DNA of 64,000 nucleotides from Actinophytocola sp044466355 (GTDB taxonomy: Bacteria; Actinomycetota; Actinomycetes; Mycobacteriales; Pseudonocardiaceae), in the NCBI RefSeq assembly GCF_044466355.1, contig NZ_JBITMQ010000021.1:56759-120758 (forward strand), in the 5' to 3' direction. This document shows, one piece after another, positions 24,843 to 33,695 of this stretch (its first letter is position 1; each line of letters opens with the position of its first letter). The translations under genes and the position numbers were made by a program. The notes under the pieces were generated by a model that worked only from the letters and a program-made list of their open reading frames with translations, was not told the DNA's origin and ran no database searches.

Positions 24843-25763
24843 ATGATCACCGACGACGCGCACCTGTCCGCGCACTGTGACCACCCGGTCGTGGTCGGTG
24901 TGGACGGGTCGGAGTCCGCACTGCACGCGGTCCGCTGGGCCGCGCGGGAGGCGGCCAACCGGAGTGCGCCGCTTCGCCTCGTGCACGTGTGCGGCCTGGC
25001 GACCGTGCGACGGCCACGCCGGGTCGCGCCGCCGAGGGACTTCCACGACGCCGTCATGGCCCAGGGACGGCACTGGCTCACCGAAGCGAGCAGCGTCGCG
25101 CGCCGCACGGCACCCGGACTGTCGGTGATCACCGACCTGCGGGCCGGTGCGCCGGCGGAGGTGATGGTCTCCGAGTCGCGCACGGCGCAGCTGGTGGTGC
25201 TCGGATCCCGCGGCCTGGGCGGGTTCCGGGCCATGGTGGTCGGTTCGGTCGCGGTGGCGTTGTCCGCCCACGGGCACTGCCCGGTCGTGGTCATGCATTC
25301 GTCCACACGCGACAACGTGCCGCGCGATGGCGGATCGGTCGTGGTGGGGGTCGACGGCTCCGAGCTGAGCGACGCCGCGCTGGCCTTCGCGTTCGAGTGG
25401 GCGGCCGCACACGGCGTCCCGCTGGTGGCCGTGCACACGTGGTTGGACGTGCACCTGGCCGGTGCGTGGACGACGCTGCCCGGGACCGTTGACTGGGAGC
25501 AGGTCCAGGCAGGGGAAGAGAAGCGCCTCGCCGAGCGGCTGTCCCCGTGGCGGGACAAGTTCCCGCGGGTCGAGGTCCAGGCGGTGGTGCGGAGGGACCG
25601 GCCCGACCGCGCGCTGCTCGAACACGCCACGGGAGCGCGGCTGATCGTCGTCGGCTCGCACGGGCGCGACGCGTTCGCCGGCATGGGGATCAGCTCGGTG
25701 AGCCAGACGTTGTTGCACCACGCCGAATGCCCGGTCGCGGTGGCGCGGACGGATCGGCGATGA
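24843..25763 (+). CDS. Universal stress protein, tandem Usp domains
   Basis: A 306-aa two-domain Usp. Domain 1 starts HPVVVGVDGSESALHAVRWAA and ends VVLGSRGLGGFRAMVVGSVAVAL..CPVVV; domain 2 starts SVVVGVDGSELSDAAL and ends IVVGSHGRDAFAGMGISSVSQ. Both keep the G-2x-G-9x-G-S/T ATP-binding pattern, at least approximately. Mycobacterial tandem Usps (Rv2623 type) bind ATP and modulate growth in dormancy. AGGAGGG precedes the ATG; the stop overlaps the next start. Confidence 0.92.
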   Translation: MITDDAHLSAHCDHPVVVGVDGSESALHAVRWAAREAANRSAPLRLVHVCGLATVRRPRRVAPPRDFHDAVMAQGRHWLTEASSVARRTAPGLSVITDLRAGAPAEVMVSESRTAQLVVLGSRGLGGFRAMVVGSVAVALSAHGHCPVVVMHSSTRDNVPRDGGSVVVGVDGSELSDAALAFAFEWAAAHGVPLVAVHTWLDVHLAGAWTTLPGTVDWEQVQAGEEKRLAERLSPWRDKFPRVEVQAVVRRDRPDRALLEHATGARLIVVGSHGRDAFAGMGISSVSQTLLHHAECPVAVARTDRR

Positions 25764-26611
25764 GCACCGAGTTCCGCCGTGTCGTCGCGGGCGTGTCCAG
25801 GACGGACGGGCGTGGCGTTGTCGGCTGGGCGGCGGCGGAAGCACATGCCCGCCACGCCGAGCTGCGGTTGGTGACGGCGGTGCCGATGCCGGCCGCCCCG
25901 GACCGGTACCTCCCGAACGAGGTGGCCGAGGAACACCGCGTCACCGCGGTGCGGATGCTCGCCGAGCTGCTGGACGGAGTGCTGGCCGAGCGGCCGGACC
26001 TGGCCGTGGCCACGGACGTCGTGTCCGGCCCGCCGGCCGCGGTCCTGCGTGCCGCCACCGAGCACGCCGACCTGCTGGTCGTCGGTGCCGACGACGCGAC
26101 CCCCTTCGCCGAGGCCATCAGCGGGTCGGTGCCGGGTGACCTGCTGACGACCTCGCACTGCCCGCTGGCCGTGGTGCCGCGACGGGAGTGGGCGGAACTG
26201 CCCGCGACCGCCCCGGTGGTCGTCGCACTCGACGAGTCCGCCACCGCTCAGGCCGCGCTCGCCTACGGGTACGTTGCGGCGGCCAGGAGCGGGCGGCCGC
26301 TGACGATCCTGCGGTGCGTCCCGGCCGGGCACCTTGGCGAGGCCGCCGCCCTCGCACAGTCACGCCTGCTCATCGCCTACGGCGAGCTGTACCCGCACGT
26401 GGTGGTGTCCGTCGACGTCGTGCCCGACGACCCTCGGCGCGCGCTCGTGGCGGTGTCCCGGCGAGCGGCGGTACTGGTCCTCGGTTCCCGTGGGCGCGGC
26501 CGCCTCGCGTCCGGCCTGTTCGGCTCCGTGAGCCGCGACCTGATCCGGCGCAGCGGCTGTCCGGTCGTGATCGCCCGCACGCAGCCGACCGCTGTAGCCC
26601 TTCCACTGTAA
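25760..26611 (+). CDS. Universal stress protein, tandem Usp domains (diverged)
   Basis: A 283-aa two-domain Usp. The first domain has lost the ATP signature (LLVVGADDATPFAEAISGSVPGDLL); the second keeps it (VLVLGSRGRGRLASGLFGSVSRDLIRRSGCPVVIA). Its ATG overlaps the previous stop (ATGA). A mixed ATP-binding/non-binding tandem suggests a regulatory or heterodimerising role with its neighbours (inference). Confidence 0.85.
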   Translation: MSTEFRRVVAGVSRTDGRGVVGWAAAEAHARHAELRLVTAVPMPAAPDRYLPNEVAEEHRVTAVRMLAELLDGVLAERPDLAVATDVVSGPPAAVLRAATEHADLLVVGADDATPFAEAISGSVPGDLLTTSHCPLAVVPRREWAELPATAPVVVALDESATAQAALAYGYVAAARSGRPLTILRCVPAGHLGEAAALAQSRLLIAYGELYPHVVVSVDVVPDDPRRALVAVSRRAAVLVLGSRGRGRLASGLFGSVSRDLIRRSGCPVVIARTQPTAVALPL

Positions 26612-26620
26612 GGAGAAACC

Positions 26621-27511
26621 ATGGCACCCCGAAGCAAGCCCGTCGTCGTCGGCGTCGACGGATCGGCCACCGCGCTGCTCGCGGTCCGATGGGCGGCCGA
26701 ACGCGCGCGCCTGGACGGGCTGCCGTTGCGCCTCCTGCACGCCTACCAGCTCCCGATCGGGTTCCCCTCCGGGGTGACAGAGGAGGAGTCGATCCTGAAC
26801 GCCTTGCGCGACCAGGGCAGGCAATGGTTGAGCGAGGCCCGTGAGGTGGCGACCGCGGTCGAGCCCGGTCTCGACGTGCACACCGAACTCGCCGCGATGC
26901 CGCCGACCGCGGGGCTGGTGCGGGAGTCGGAGAGCGCGTCGGTGCTCGTGCTCGGCAACCGGGGCCACAGCGCGTTCACCGGCATGCTGGTGGGATCGAC
27001 GTCGCTCGCGCTCGCAGGCCACGCGCACTGCCCGGTCGTGCTGGTCCGCAACGGCGCCGACGGGTCGCCCCGCACCGGCCCGGTGGTGGTCGGTGTGGAC
27101 GGCACGGAAGCGAGCGAGGCGGCGCTCGCGTTCGCGTTCGCCGAGGCGTCGTCCTCTGGCGCGACGCTGGTGGCGCTCCACGCGTACGCCGAGTCCGTGT
27201 TCGAGGAGGCACTCGCGGCGAACAACGCGCGGCTGAACTGGACCCTCCAGCGTGAGGCCGCCGAAACCGCGCTCGCGGAGCGGCTCGCGGGCTGGCAGGA
27301 GAAGTACCCGCAGGTGCGCGTCGAACGCGACGTCGTACACGACCGGCCGACGAGGGCGCTGCGCCGCTGCGCACAGACCGCGCGGCTACTGGTCGTCGGA
27401 CGGCGGGGCCACGGGGGCTTCCGCGACCTCGTCCTCGGCTCGACGAGCCAGCACCTGCTGCACCACGTCACCTGCCCGGTCGCCGTGGTGCGGACGGAAA
27501 CGACCGGGTAG
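26621..27511 (+). CDS. Universal stress protein, tandem Usp domains
   Basis: A 296-aa two-domain Usp: MAPRSKPVVVGVDGSATALLAVRW; LVLGNRGHSAFTGMLVGSTSLALAGHAHCPVVL; PVVVGVDGTEASEAALAFAF; LVVGRRGHGGFRDLVLGSTSQHLLHHVTCPVAVV. Both ATP motifs intact. AAGGAG lies 5 bases before the ATG. Closely similar in layout to the protein at 29080, suggesting local duplication. Confidence 0.93.
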   Translation: MAPRSKPVVVGVDGSATALLAVRWAAERARLDGLPLRLLHAYQLPIGFPSGVTEEESILNALRDQGRQWLSEAREVATAVEPGLDVHTELAAMPPTAGLVRESESASVLVLGNRGHSAFTGMLVGSTSLALAGHAHCPVVLVRNGADGSPRTGPVVVGVDGTEASEAALAFAFAEASSSGATLVALHAYAESVFEEALAANNARLNWTLQREAAETALAERLAGWQEKYPQVRVERDVVHDRPTRALRRCAQTARLLVVGRRGHGGFRDLVLGSTSQHLLHHVTCPVAVVRTETTG

Positions 27512-27526
27512 CGAGGAGGCACGGCC

Positions 27527-28108
27527 ATGCGTGCACGGGACATCATGAGCAGGCCGGTGGTCAGCGTCGACACCACGGCCACGGTGCTGGACGCGGTCAC
27601 CGCCCTCACCGAGCACGGCTTCGCGGCCGTGCCGGTGGTGGACGACGGTGACCGCGTCGTGGGGATCTTCAGCGAGTCCGACGGGCTTCGCGCCGAGCAC
27701 CGGCGGGACGCTCCGGTGACCGAGGTCATGACCCCGCTGGTCGAGGTGACCACGCCGGACGCCGACGTCGCGAAGATCGCGGAACGCATGCTCGCCAAGC
27801 ACCTGCGGTCGGTGCCGGTCGTCGAGGAGGGGTTGCTGGTCGGCATCGTCGCCCGCCGCGACCTGCTGCGGACCATGGTCCGCACCGACGACGTGATCAC
27901 CGCGAACGTGCGGGGACTGCTCGACAAGTACGCGGGCAGCCGCAGGCAGTGGACGGTCCGGGTCGCTGACGGGCACGTGACGGTCTCGGGAGAGTTCGCC
28001 GACACGGCTGAGCGCTCGCTGGTCGGTGCGCTCGTCCGCACGGTCGGTGGCGTCAAGGACGTCGTCATCGCCGCGGGCATGCCCGCGGCCATCGGCTGGG
28101 ACGACTGA
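27527..28108 (+). CDS. CBS-pair and BON domain protein
   Basis: A 193-aa protein: CBS1 ARDIMSRPVVSVDTTATV, CBS2 VTEVMTPLVEVTTPDADV, then a BON-like end (VRVADGHVTVSGEFADTAE). GAGGAGG precedes the ATG. It closes the stress operon that starts at 23834 and is followed by a strong terminator. Third member of this architecture in the window. Confidence 0.9.
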   Translation: MRARDIMSRPVVSVDTTATVLDAVTALTEHGFAAVPVVDDGDRVVGIFSESDGLRAEHRRDAPVTEVMTPLVEVTTPDADVAKIAERMLAKHLRSVPVVEEGLLVGIVARRDLLRTMVRTDDVITANVRGLLDKYAGSRRQWTVRVADGHVTVSGEFADTAERSLVGALVRTVGGVKDVVIAAGMPAAIGWDD

Positions 28109-28117
28109 GAACAGACG

Positions 28118-28152
28118 TGTGGGCCATGCCGTCGTTCGCGGCATGGCCCACA
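28118..28152. terminator. Bidirectional terminator hairpin
   Basis: Perfect 14-bp stem TGTGGGCCATGCCG / CGGCATGGCCCACA with a 7-base loop, between convergent CBS-BON and Usp genes. Confidence 0.85.
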
Positions 28153-28160
28153 CACGTGTG

Positions 28161-28604
28161 TCAGATTCGGTGTCCGTTGGCGGGGACGAGCACGACGGGC
28201 ACGTCCGCGTGGCGCAGGCACTCGTTGGTGACGCGGCCGAACAGGAACTCGGTCGTCCTGCCGTGCGGGTTGTAGCCCAGCACGAGCATCTCGGCGCCGT
28301 GCGCGGCGCGCGCCAGCTCGACACCGGGTTCACCGCTACGGTGCAGTTCCGTGATCCTGGGGGCGGTCGGTTCCGCTTCGCGCACCGCGGTGACGGTGTC
28401 GTGCAGGGTGCTGGCGTTCCGTCGCGGCGGCGCCGTTCCGTACGGCGCCGGGGCGTACGACGTGCCGGGGAGCAGGTGCGCGGGGTACCGCACCTCGACC
28501 GCGATCAGCGTGCGGTGCTCGGCCTTCGCGCGGGTCACCGCCCAGTGCAGGGCGTTGATGCTGGCCGGGGATCCGTCAACGCCGACGACGATGGTGCCGG
28601 TCAT
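28161..28604 (-). CDS. Universal stress protein, single domain
   Basis: A 147-aa single-domain Usp: MTGTIVVGVDGSPASINALHWA..MLVLGYNPHGRTTEFLFGRVTNECLRHADVPVVLVP. The ATP motif is altered (GYNPHG rather than GSRGxG), so nucleotide binding is doubtful. ATG 28604 has GGAGG 8 bases upstream; a GTG at 28613 is the alternative. It follows the small zinc-binding protein gene and overlaps its stop region. Confidence 0.85.
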   Translation of the reverse strand: MTGTIVVGVDGSPASINALHWAVTRAKAEHRTLIAVEVRYPAHLLPGTSYAPAPYGTAPPRRNASTLHDTVTAVREAEPTAPRITELHRSGEPGVELARAAHGAEMLVLGYNPHGRTTEFLFGRVTNECLRHADVPVVLVPANGHRI

Positions 28605-28609
28605 CGGGG

Positions 28610-28843
28610 TCACCTCCTTGTGAACGACGGCGCGAAAGCCAGTGCCTCGTCCAACTCGACGTGTCGCTCGAACCGCGCCGTCAGCGGGGCGAGCGCGGGG
28701 CGGTACCGGCGGAGGTGGTGGTCGCAGAACACCAGTTCACCACCGCATCGCAGAACCGCCCGCGTGGTGGCCCTGGCAGCGCAGCGATCACACCGGTCTG
28801 TCACGGCGAACAGTGCGGCGGTGCGCACCTCGGTGGTGGTCAT
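28610..28843 (-). CDS. Small zinc-ribbon protein (DUF7455-like)
   Basis: A 77-aa protein with ligands CDRC near residue 18 and CDHH near residue 40 (VTDRCDRCAARATTRAVLRCGGELVFCDHHLRRY split by a beta hairpin), the layout of the actinobacterial DUF7455 family. AAGGAGG lies 7 bases before the ATG. Function unknown; it leads the Usp at 28161. Confidence 0.8.
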   Translation of the reverse strand: MTTTEVRTAALFAVTDRCDRCAARATTRAVLRCGGELVFCDHHLRRYRPALAPLTARFERHVELDEALAFAPSFTRR

Positions 28844-28925
28844 GACGACCCCTCCTTCCGGAATCTCCGACACAACCGTCCCGCGGAGCGTGGATCGGCC
28901 ACACGGTCGTTGGCCGCCGGTGCGG

Positions 28926-28939
28926 AGGACTTTCGTCCC
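28926..28939. promoter_or_regulatory. DosR-like box AGGACTTTCGTCCC
   Basis: Nine of ten arm positions match. It sits in the divergent region between the zinc-ribbon gene (start 28843, minus) and the Usp at 29080 (plus). A further half-site AGGAC at 28999-29003 follows. Confidence 0.65.
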
Positions 28940-29079
28940 CCTGGTGTGACCCGGTGTCCATTGTGGTCAGACCGGCGGACCGAACGTCCCGTGCGGGCAG
29001 GACCTTCGGCGGCGGTCCCCCGTCCGGCACGGCGCTAGTTTCGTCTACAAGGCCAGTGACTTCGAGGGAAGGACCGATC

Positions 29080-29934
29080 ATGATCGTGGTCGGCGTTGAC
29101 GGCTCGGCATCGGCACTGGACGCGGTCCGCTGGGCCGCGATGGAGGCCGGTCGTCGTCGGATGCCGTTGCGGCTGGTCAGCTCGTACCAGCTGTCGGCGG
29201 GAGTGGCGGGGGTGCTCGATCCCGGGGTGCTCGACGTGTTGCGTGAGCAGGGACGGCGCTGGCTGGCCGAGGCGCGGGACGTGGCCGACGAGGCCGGTGT
29301 GCGCACGAGCATCGTGCTGGCGCCGGTACCCGCGGTGCTCCTGCTGGTCAGGGAGTCCCTCGACGCCTCGCTGCTGGTGCTCGGCTCCCGGGGATTCGGC
29401 GGGTTCACCGGGTTGCTGATCGGCTCCACCGCCGTGGCGCTGGCCGGCCGGGCGCACTGCCCGATGGTCGTCGTCCGGGGTGAGGTGCCCGCGCACGGCC
29501 CGGTCGTGGTCGGCGTCGACGGCCTGCGCGACTCGGAGGACGCCGTCGCGTTCGCGTTCGCCGAGGCCTCGGCACAGGACGCCGACGTCGTCGCCGTGCA
29601 CGTCTGGCACGAGTCCCTCGCCGACGCGGTACTGCTCGGCCACCCCACGCCCCCGGACTTCGACGGCGCGCAGCAGCGCGCGTACGAGACGCTGGCCGAG
29701 CGGTTGGCCGGCTGGCAGGAGAAGTACCCCGACGTGCACGTCACCCGCGAGGTCGTGCGCGACCACCCGTCCGAGGCGCTGCTGCGCTATGCCGAGGGCG
29801 CGCGGCTCGTGGTGGTCGGCACCCGGGGTCGTGGCGGAGTTCGTGGTCTGGTGCTCGGTTCGACGAGCCAGCACCTCCTGCAGCACGCGCCGTGCCCGGT
29901 CGCCGTCGTGCGCACGGAGCCGGATCGGGAGTGA
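29080..29934 (+). CDS. Universal stress protein, tandem Usp domains
   Basis: A 284-aa two-domain Usp: MIVVGVDGSASALDAVRWAA; LVLGSRGFGGFTGLLIGSTAVALAGRAHCPMVV; PVVVGVDGLRDSEDAVAFAF; VVVGTRGRGGVRGLVLGSTSQHLLQHAPCPVAVV. Both ATP motifs complete. GGAAGGA precedes the ATG. Highly similar in domain 2 to the protein at 26621. Confidence 0.93.
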   Translation: MIVVGVDGSASALDAVRWAAMEAGRRRMPLRLVSSYQLSAGVAGVLDPGVLDVLREQGRRWLAEARDVADEAGVRTSIVLAPVPAVLLLVRESLDASLLVLGSRGFGGFTGLLIGSTAVALAGRAHCPMVVVRGEVPAHGPVVVGVDGLRDSEDAVAFAFAEASAQDADVVAVHVWHESLADAVLLGHPTPPDFDGAQQRAYETLAERLAGWQEKYPDVHVTREVVRDHPSEALLRYAEGARLVVVGTRGRGGVRGLVLGSTSQHLLQHAPCPVAVVRTEPDRE

Positions 29935-29937
29935 ACC

Positions 29938-30723
29938 ATGTCGCGGCCGGTCGTGGTCGGAGTCGACGGGACAGCGGACGCCTTGCGCGCGGTCCGGTGG
30001 GCGGCCGAGCACGCCGGACCACGCGGTGCCGATCTCCGGCTCGTGCACGCCGCCTCTTCGCCCGCTTGCGCGGCGCGGGTGGTGCGAGAAGCGCGGGACG
30101 TGGTGTACGAGGTCGCCGCCGGTCTGCCCGTCAGCGTGGTGACCGGTGAGCTCCCCTCGGCGGAGCTGCTGGTGCGCGAGTCCGCGGGTGCCTCGTTCGT
30201 CGTCCTCGGCAGCCGAGGACGTGGGGGCTTCTCGGGACTGCTGATCGGCACCACCGCGGTCACCGTCGCTGCTCGTGGCGGCTGTCCGATGGTCGTCATG
30301 GGCGGGCCCGACGAACGCGGTGACGGGCCGGTGGTCGTCGGGGTCGACGGCACCGTGAACAGTGACGCCGCCATCGACTTCGCCTTGCGCGAGGCTTCGC
30401 TGCGCGGTACAGGTCTCGTCGCCGTGCACGGTCTGATCGCACCCGTCGAGGGGAACGTCACCCCCGACCGCGTGGCGGAGACGATCGCCGAGCGGCTCGC
30501 CGACCGCGGTGCGCGGTACCCGGAGGTGAAGGTCGTTCAGGAGGTGGTCGCGGACACGCCGGGCCGGGCGCTGCTCGACCGGGCCGCGTCGGCCCAGCTC
30601 GCGGTCGTCGGCAGCGGGAGGCGGATCGGCTATCGCGGCGCCCTCCTCCGCTCGACGAGCCAGTACCTCCTGCACCAGGCGCCGTGCCCGGTCGCCGTCG
30701 TGCGCCGGGATCACCCGATCTGA
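29938..30723 (+). CDS. Universal stress protein, tandem Usp domains
   Basis: A 261-aa two-domain Usp starting MSRPVVVGVDGTADALRAVRWAAE. Domain 1 keeps the ATP loop (VVLGSRGRGGFSGLLIGTTAVTV), domain 2 is degenerate (VVGSGRRIGYRGALLRSTSQYLL). Three bases after the preceding Usp stop, 14 bases before the P-type ATPase GTG; these genes are probably one operon. Confidence 0.9.
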   Translation: MSRPVVVGVDGTADALRAVRWAAEHAGPRGADLRLVHAASSPACAARVVREARDVVYEVAAGLPVSVVTGELPSAELLVRESAGASFVVLGSRGRGGFSGLLIGTTAVTVAARGGCPMVVMGGPDERGDGPVVVGVDGTVNSDAAIDFALREASLRGTGLVAVHGLIAPVEGNVTPDRVAETIAERLADRGARYPEVKVVQEVVADTPGRALLDRAASAQLAVVGSGRRIGYRGALLRSTSQYLLHQAPCPVAVVRRDHPI

Positions 30724-30737
30724 CCGGAGGGTCTGTT

Positions 30738-33062
30738 GTGGACACACGAGTGCCGTGGCGCACGCAGGTGGTGATCGTCGGCGTTCTGGCGGTCGCGACC
30801 CTGGCGGGGATGGCCTTCCCCGCGCTCTGGCTCGCGGCGACGCTCGCAGGCCTCGCCTACTCGATGTCGATGGTGGTGACCGACCTGCGCGCGCGGCGGT
30901 TCGGCACCGACGTGCTGGCCACTCTCAGCCTGACCGGCACCCTCGTGGTGGGGGAGCACCTCGCCGGGGCGCTGATCGCGTTGATGCTGGGGACCGGGCA
31001 GGCGCTGGAGGGCTACGCGCAGCGTCGCGCCCACCGCGACCTCGACGCGCTGCTCGCGCGCGCCCCTCGTACCGCCCGGGTACGCCGTGCCGGCGCGGTG
31101 GTGGAGGTGCCGGTCGCCGAGGTCGTGGTCGGGGACGTCGTGGTGGTGCGCTCGGGTGAGGTCGTGCCGGTCGACGGCAGGCTGCTCGAGGCGGGCACGT
31201 TCGACGAGTCAGCGCTGACCGGTGAGCCGCTTCCGGTGTCGCGCGCGGTGGACGCCGTGGTGCGCAGCGGGGTGTGCAACGCGGGTGCGGCGGTGACCGT
31301 GCGTGCGGTACGGCGAGCCGACCAGAGTGCCTACGCGGGTGTGGTGCGGCTGGCCGAACAGGCTCTCGCGGGCGTCGCGCCGGTCGCGCGGCTCGCCGAC
31401 CGGTTCGCGGTGGTCCTGGTGCCGGTCGCGCTCGCCGTCGCGGGTGTTGCCTGGTGGTGGGCGGGTGACCCGGTGCGCGCCGTTGCCGTGCTGGTGACGG
31501 CGACCCCGTGCCCGCTGCTGCTGGCGGTGCCGGTCGCGATCGCGGGTGGCATGTCCGCGACGTCCCGGCGCGGTGTGGTGGTCAAGGACGGCGCGGTGCT
31601 CGAGCGGCTCGGCAGGGTCCGGACGGCGATACTCGACAAGACCGGCACCGTGACCGTCGGCGCGCCCGCGGTCACCGAGGTGCTGACCGCACCGGGTGTG
31701 GACGCGAACCGGGCGCTCGCGCTGGCCGCCGCCGTCGAGAACGAGTCCCCGCACGTCCTCGCGACCGCGGTGGTGGCCGCGGCCCGGCGTGCGCGGGTGC
31801 CGGTCACGGTCGCCACCGCGGTGCGGGAGGTGCCGGGTTCCGGTGCCCGGGGAGTGGTCGACGGCGTGGCGGTCACCGTCGGCCGTCTCGTCGTGGCCGA
31901 CCCGCCCGGGTGGGCACGCTCGGCGCTGCGCCGCGCGCAGCTCGACGCGGCGGGCGTGGTCTGGGTGTGTGCCGACGGGGAACCGGTCGCCGCCATGCTG
32001 GTCCGGGACGAACTGCGCCCGGAGGCGGCGCGCACGCTCAGACGGCTGCGCGCCGCGGGTGTCGACCGCCTCGTGCTGGTGACCGGCGACCGTCGTGAGG
32101 TCGCCGACGACGTGGCGGGCGTGCTCGGTCTCGACGAGGTGGTGGCGGACGCCCGGCCGGAGACCAAGGTCGAGCAGGTGCGGATCGAACAGCGCCGGGC
32201 TCCGACCATGGCCGTCGGAGACGGCGTCAACGACGCCCCCGCGCTGGCGGCGGCGGACGTCGGGGTGGCGGTCGCCGCCCGGGGGGCGACGGCGACCGCG
32301 CAGGTCGCGGACGCGGTGCTGACCGACGAGGGCATCGACCGCCTCGCTGACGTCGTCGAGACCGCTCGCCGGGCCCACGGGATCGCCGTGCAGAGCGCCG
32401 CGCTGGGTGTGGGCCTCTCGGTCGTCGCGATGGTCGCCGCGGCGTTCGGGTTCCTCGCGCCCGCGGCCGGCGCTCTGGTGCAGGAGCTGATCGACGTGCT
32501 CGCGGTGGGGAACGCGCTCCGCGCGCTGCGGGGCAACGCCCGATCCGACGTGCCGGTGATCGCACGCGGGCTCATCACCCGGTTCCGCGCCGAGCACGCC
32601 GACCTCGCCGACGCACGCGCCGTCGTGCGCGGCGCCGCCGACGCGCTGTCGGTGGGCGTCACCGCCGAGGTGGACGCGCGGGTGCGGGCGGCGCACCGGG
32701 TGCTCGTGGACCGGATCCTGCCGCACGAGCGCGCGGAGGAGCACGAGCTCTACCCGGCGGTGGCGCCGATGGTCGGCGGGCGGGACGGCATCGCGCCCAT
32801 GAGCCGCGGCCACGCGGAGATCGAGCGGCTCACCGCCCGGCTCGGCCGCCACCTCACCGGCCGGCTGTCGTCCGACCAGGTCGACGACTTGCGCGCGACG
32901 CTGTACGGCCTCGACGCCGTGCTGACGCTCCACTTCGCGCAGGAGGAACAGGACTACTTCGCGCTCGCGGAACGCGAGCGCGTGGACTTCAGGAGGAAGT
33001 CATGGCACGCAAGCACTGGCGTGACCTCACACCCGGGCAACGGTGGGCCTTCGTGGCGATGA
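30738..33062 (+). CDS. P1B-type metal ATPase fused to C-terminal hemerythrin-like domain
   Basis: A 774-aa fusion. Residues ~1-620 are a P1B-like cation ATPase without an N-terminal metal-binding domain: ESALTGEPLP with TGE at 161-163, membrane metal motif ATPCPLLLAVPVAIAGG (TPC at 256-258), phosphorylation site DKTGT at 300-304, GDGVNDAPAL near 495. Residues ~635-750 form an HHE/hemerythrin-like four-helix domain with histidine-acidic pairs in HRVLVDRILPHERAEEHELY, SRGHAEIERL and LHFAQEEQDYF. GTG start with GGAGGG 6 bases upstream. Metal is unknown; a di-iron, O2-responsive C-terminus coupled to a transporter is unusual. The end overlaps the next gene by 61 bases. Confidence 0.85.
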   Translation: MDTRVPWRTQVVIVGVLAVATLAGMAFPALWLAATLAGLAYSMSMVVTDLRARRFGTDVLATLSLTGTLVVGEHLAGALIALMLGTGQALEGYAQRRAHRDLDALLARAPRTARVRRAGAVVEVPVAEVVVGDVVVVRSGEVVPVDGRLLEAGTFDESALTGEPLPVSRAVDAVVRSGVCNAGAAVTVRAVRRADQSAYAGVVRLAEQALAGVAPVARLADRFAVVLVPVALAVAGVAWWWAGDPVRAVAVLVTATPCPLLLAVPVAIAGGMSATSRRGVVVKDGAVLERLGRVRTAILDKTGTVTVGAPAVTEVLTAPGVDANRALALAAAVENESPHVLATAVVAAARRARVPVTVATAVREVPGSGARGVVDGVAVTVGRLVVADPPGWARSALRRAQLDAAGVVWVCADGEPVAAMLVRDELRPEAARTLRRLRAAGVDRLVLVTGDRREVADDVAGVLGLDEVVADARPETKVEQVRIEQRRAPTMAVGDGVNDAPALAAADVGVAVAARGATATAQVADAVLTDEGIDRLADVVETARRAHGIAVQSAALGVGLSVVAMVAAAFGFLAPAAGALVQELIDVLAVGNALRALRGNARSDVPVIARGLITRFRAEHADLADARAVVRGAADALSVGVTAEVDARVRAAHRVLVDRILPHERAEEHELYPAVAPMVGGRDGIAPMSRGHAEIERLTARLGRHLTGRLSSDQVDDLRATLYGLDAVLTLHFAQEEQDYFALAERERVDFRRKSWHASTGVTSHPGNGGPSWR

Positions 33063-33226
33063 GCACCGTCGAGGTCGGGCTGGCGGCGGTCGCCTGGAAC
33101 GATCTGGCGCACCGGCCCCAGGAGGCCGTCAACGGCCGCAAACCGTTGTGGGCACTGGCCATCGCGGTGAACTTCGTGGGGCCGATCGCGTACCTGCGTT
33201 ACGGGCGCAGGAAGACCGTCAGGTGA
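33002..33226 (+). CDS. Small membrane protein with PLDc_N-like domain
   Basis: A 74-aa protein with two membrane segments and the phospholipase-D-nuclease N-terminal pattern (AWNDLAHRPQEAVNGRKPLWALAIAVNFVGPIAYLRYGRR). AGGAGGAAGTC directly precedes the ATG, which supports the start although it lies inside the ATPase gene. Function unknown; 3' end overlaps the convergent DsrE-like gene by 8 bases. Confidence 0.75.
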   Translation: MARKHWRDLTPGQRWAFVAMSTVEVGLAAVAWNDLAHRPQEAVNGRKPLWALAIAVNFVGPIAYLRYGRRKTVR

Positions 33227-33680
33227 AGATGATCTGGCCGCCGTCGGCGAGCTCGTAGAACTCGCCGACGGTGATGATGTCCTTGACCTCGTCGACGAAG
33301 TCGTCCTTGTCCAGGCCGAACAGGTCCACCGAGGCCTTGCACGCGTACAGTCCGGCGCCGGTGTCGGCGATCATCTCGATGAACTCCGGGATGGTCGGGA
33401 TGTCGAGCGCGTCCATCTTGCGCGTCAGGTAGTGGGTCATCACCGCTGACATGCCGGGCAGTCCGCCCGCCCAGGTGGCGAGGTGCAGGCCGGGGTTGCC
33501 GACGGTCGCGAGCTTGATGTGCTCGTGCCGTCCCTTGTGGATCGCGTCGAGGCCGAAGAACGTGAAGAACAGGTTCGCCTCCATGCCCTCGGCTCGGGCG
33601 CCGTTGGCCATGATCAGTGCCGGGTAGATCCCGTCGAGGGACCCCTTCGACACAATGATCGAGACCTTCTCCAGTGCCAT
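33219..33680 (-). CDS. DsrE/DsrF/DrsH-like sulfur-relay protein
   Basis: A 153-aa DsrE-family protein: KVSIIVSKGSLDGIYPALIMANGARAEGMEANLFFTFFG at the N-terminus and ADTGAGLYACKASVDLFGL with the single conserved cysteine around residue 113. Proteins of this kind carry persulfide sulfur. GGAGAGGAG precedes the ATG. It is the third gene of a minus-strand operon with TusE/DsrC and an SQR-like flavoprotein, which strongly supports sulfide/persulfide handling. Confidence 0.88.
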   Translation of the reverse strand: MALEKVSIIVSKGSLDGIYPALIMANGARAEGMEANLFFTFFGLDAIHKGRHEHIKLATVGNPGLHLATWAGGLPGMSAVMTHYLTRKMDALDIPTIPEFIEMIADTGAGLYACKASVDLFGLDKDDFVDEVKDIITVGEFYELADGGQIIFT

Positions 33681-33695
33681 CTGTCCACTCCTCTC

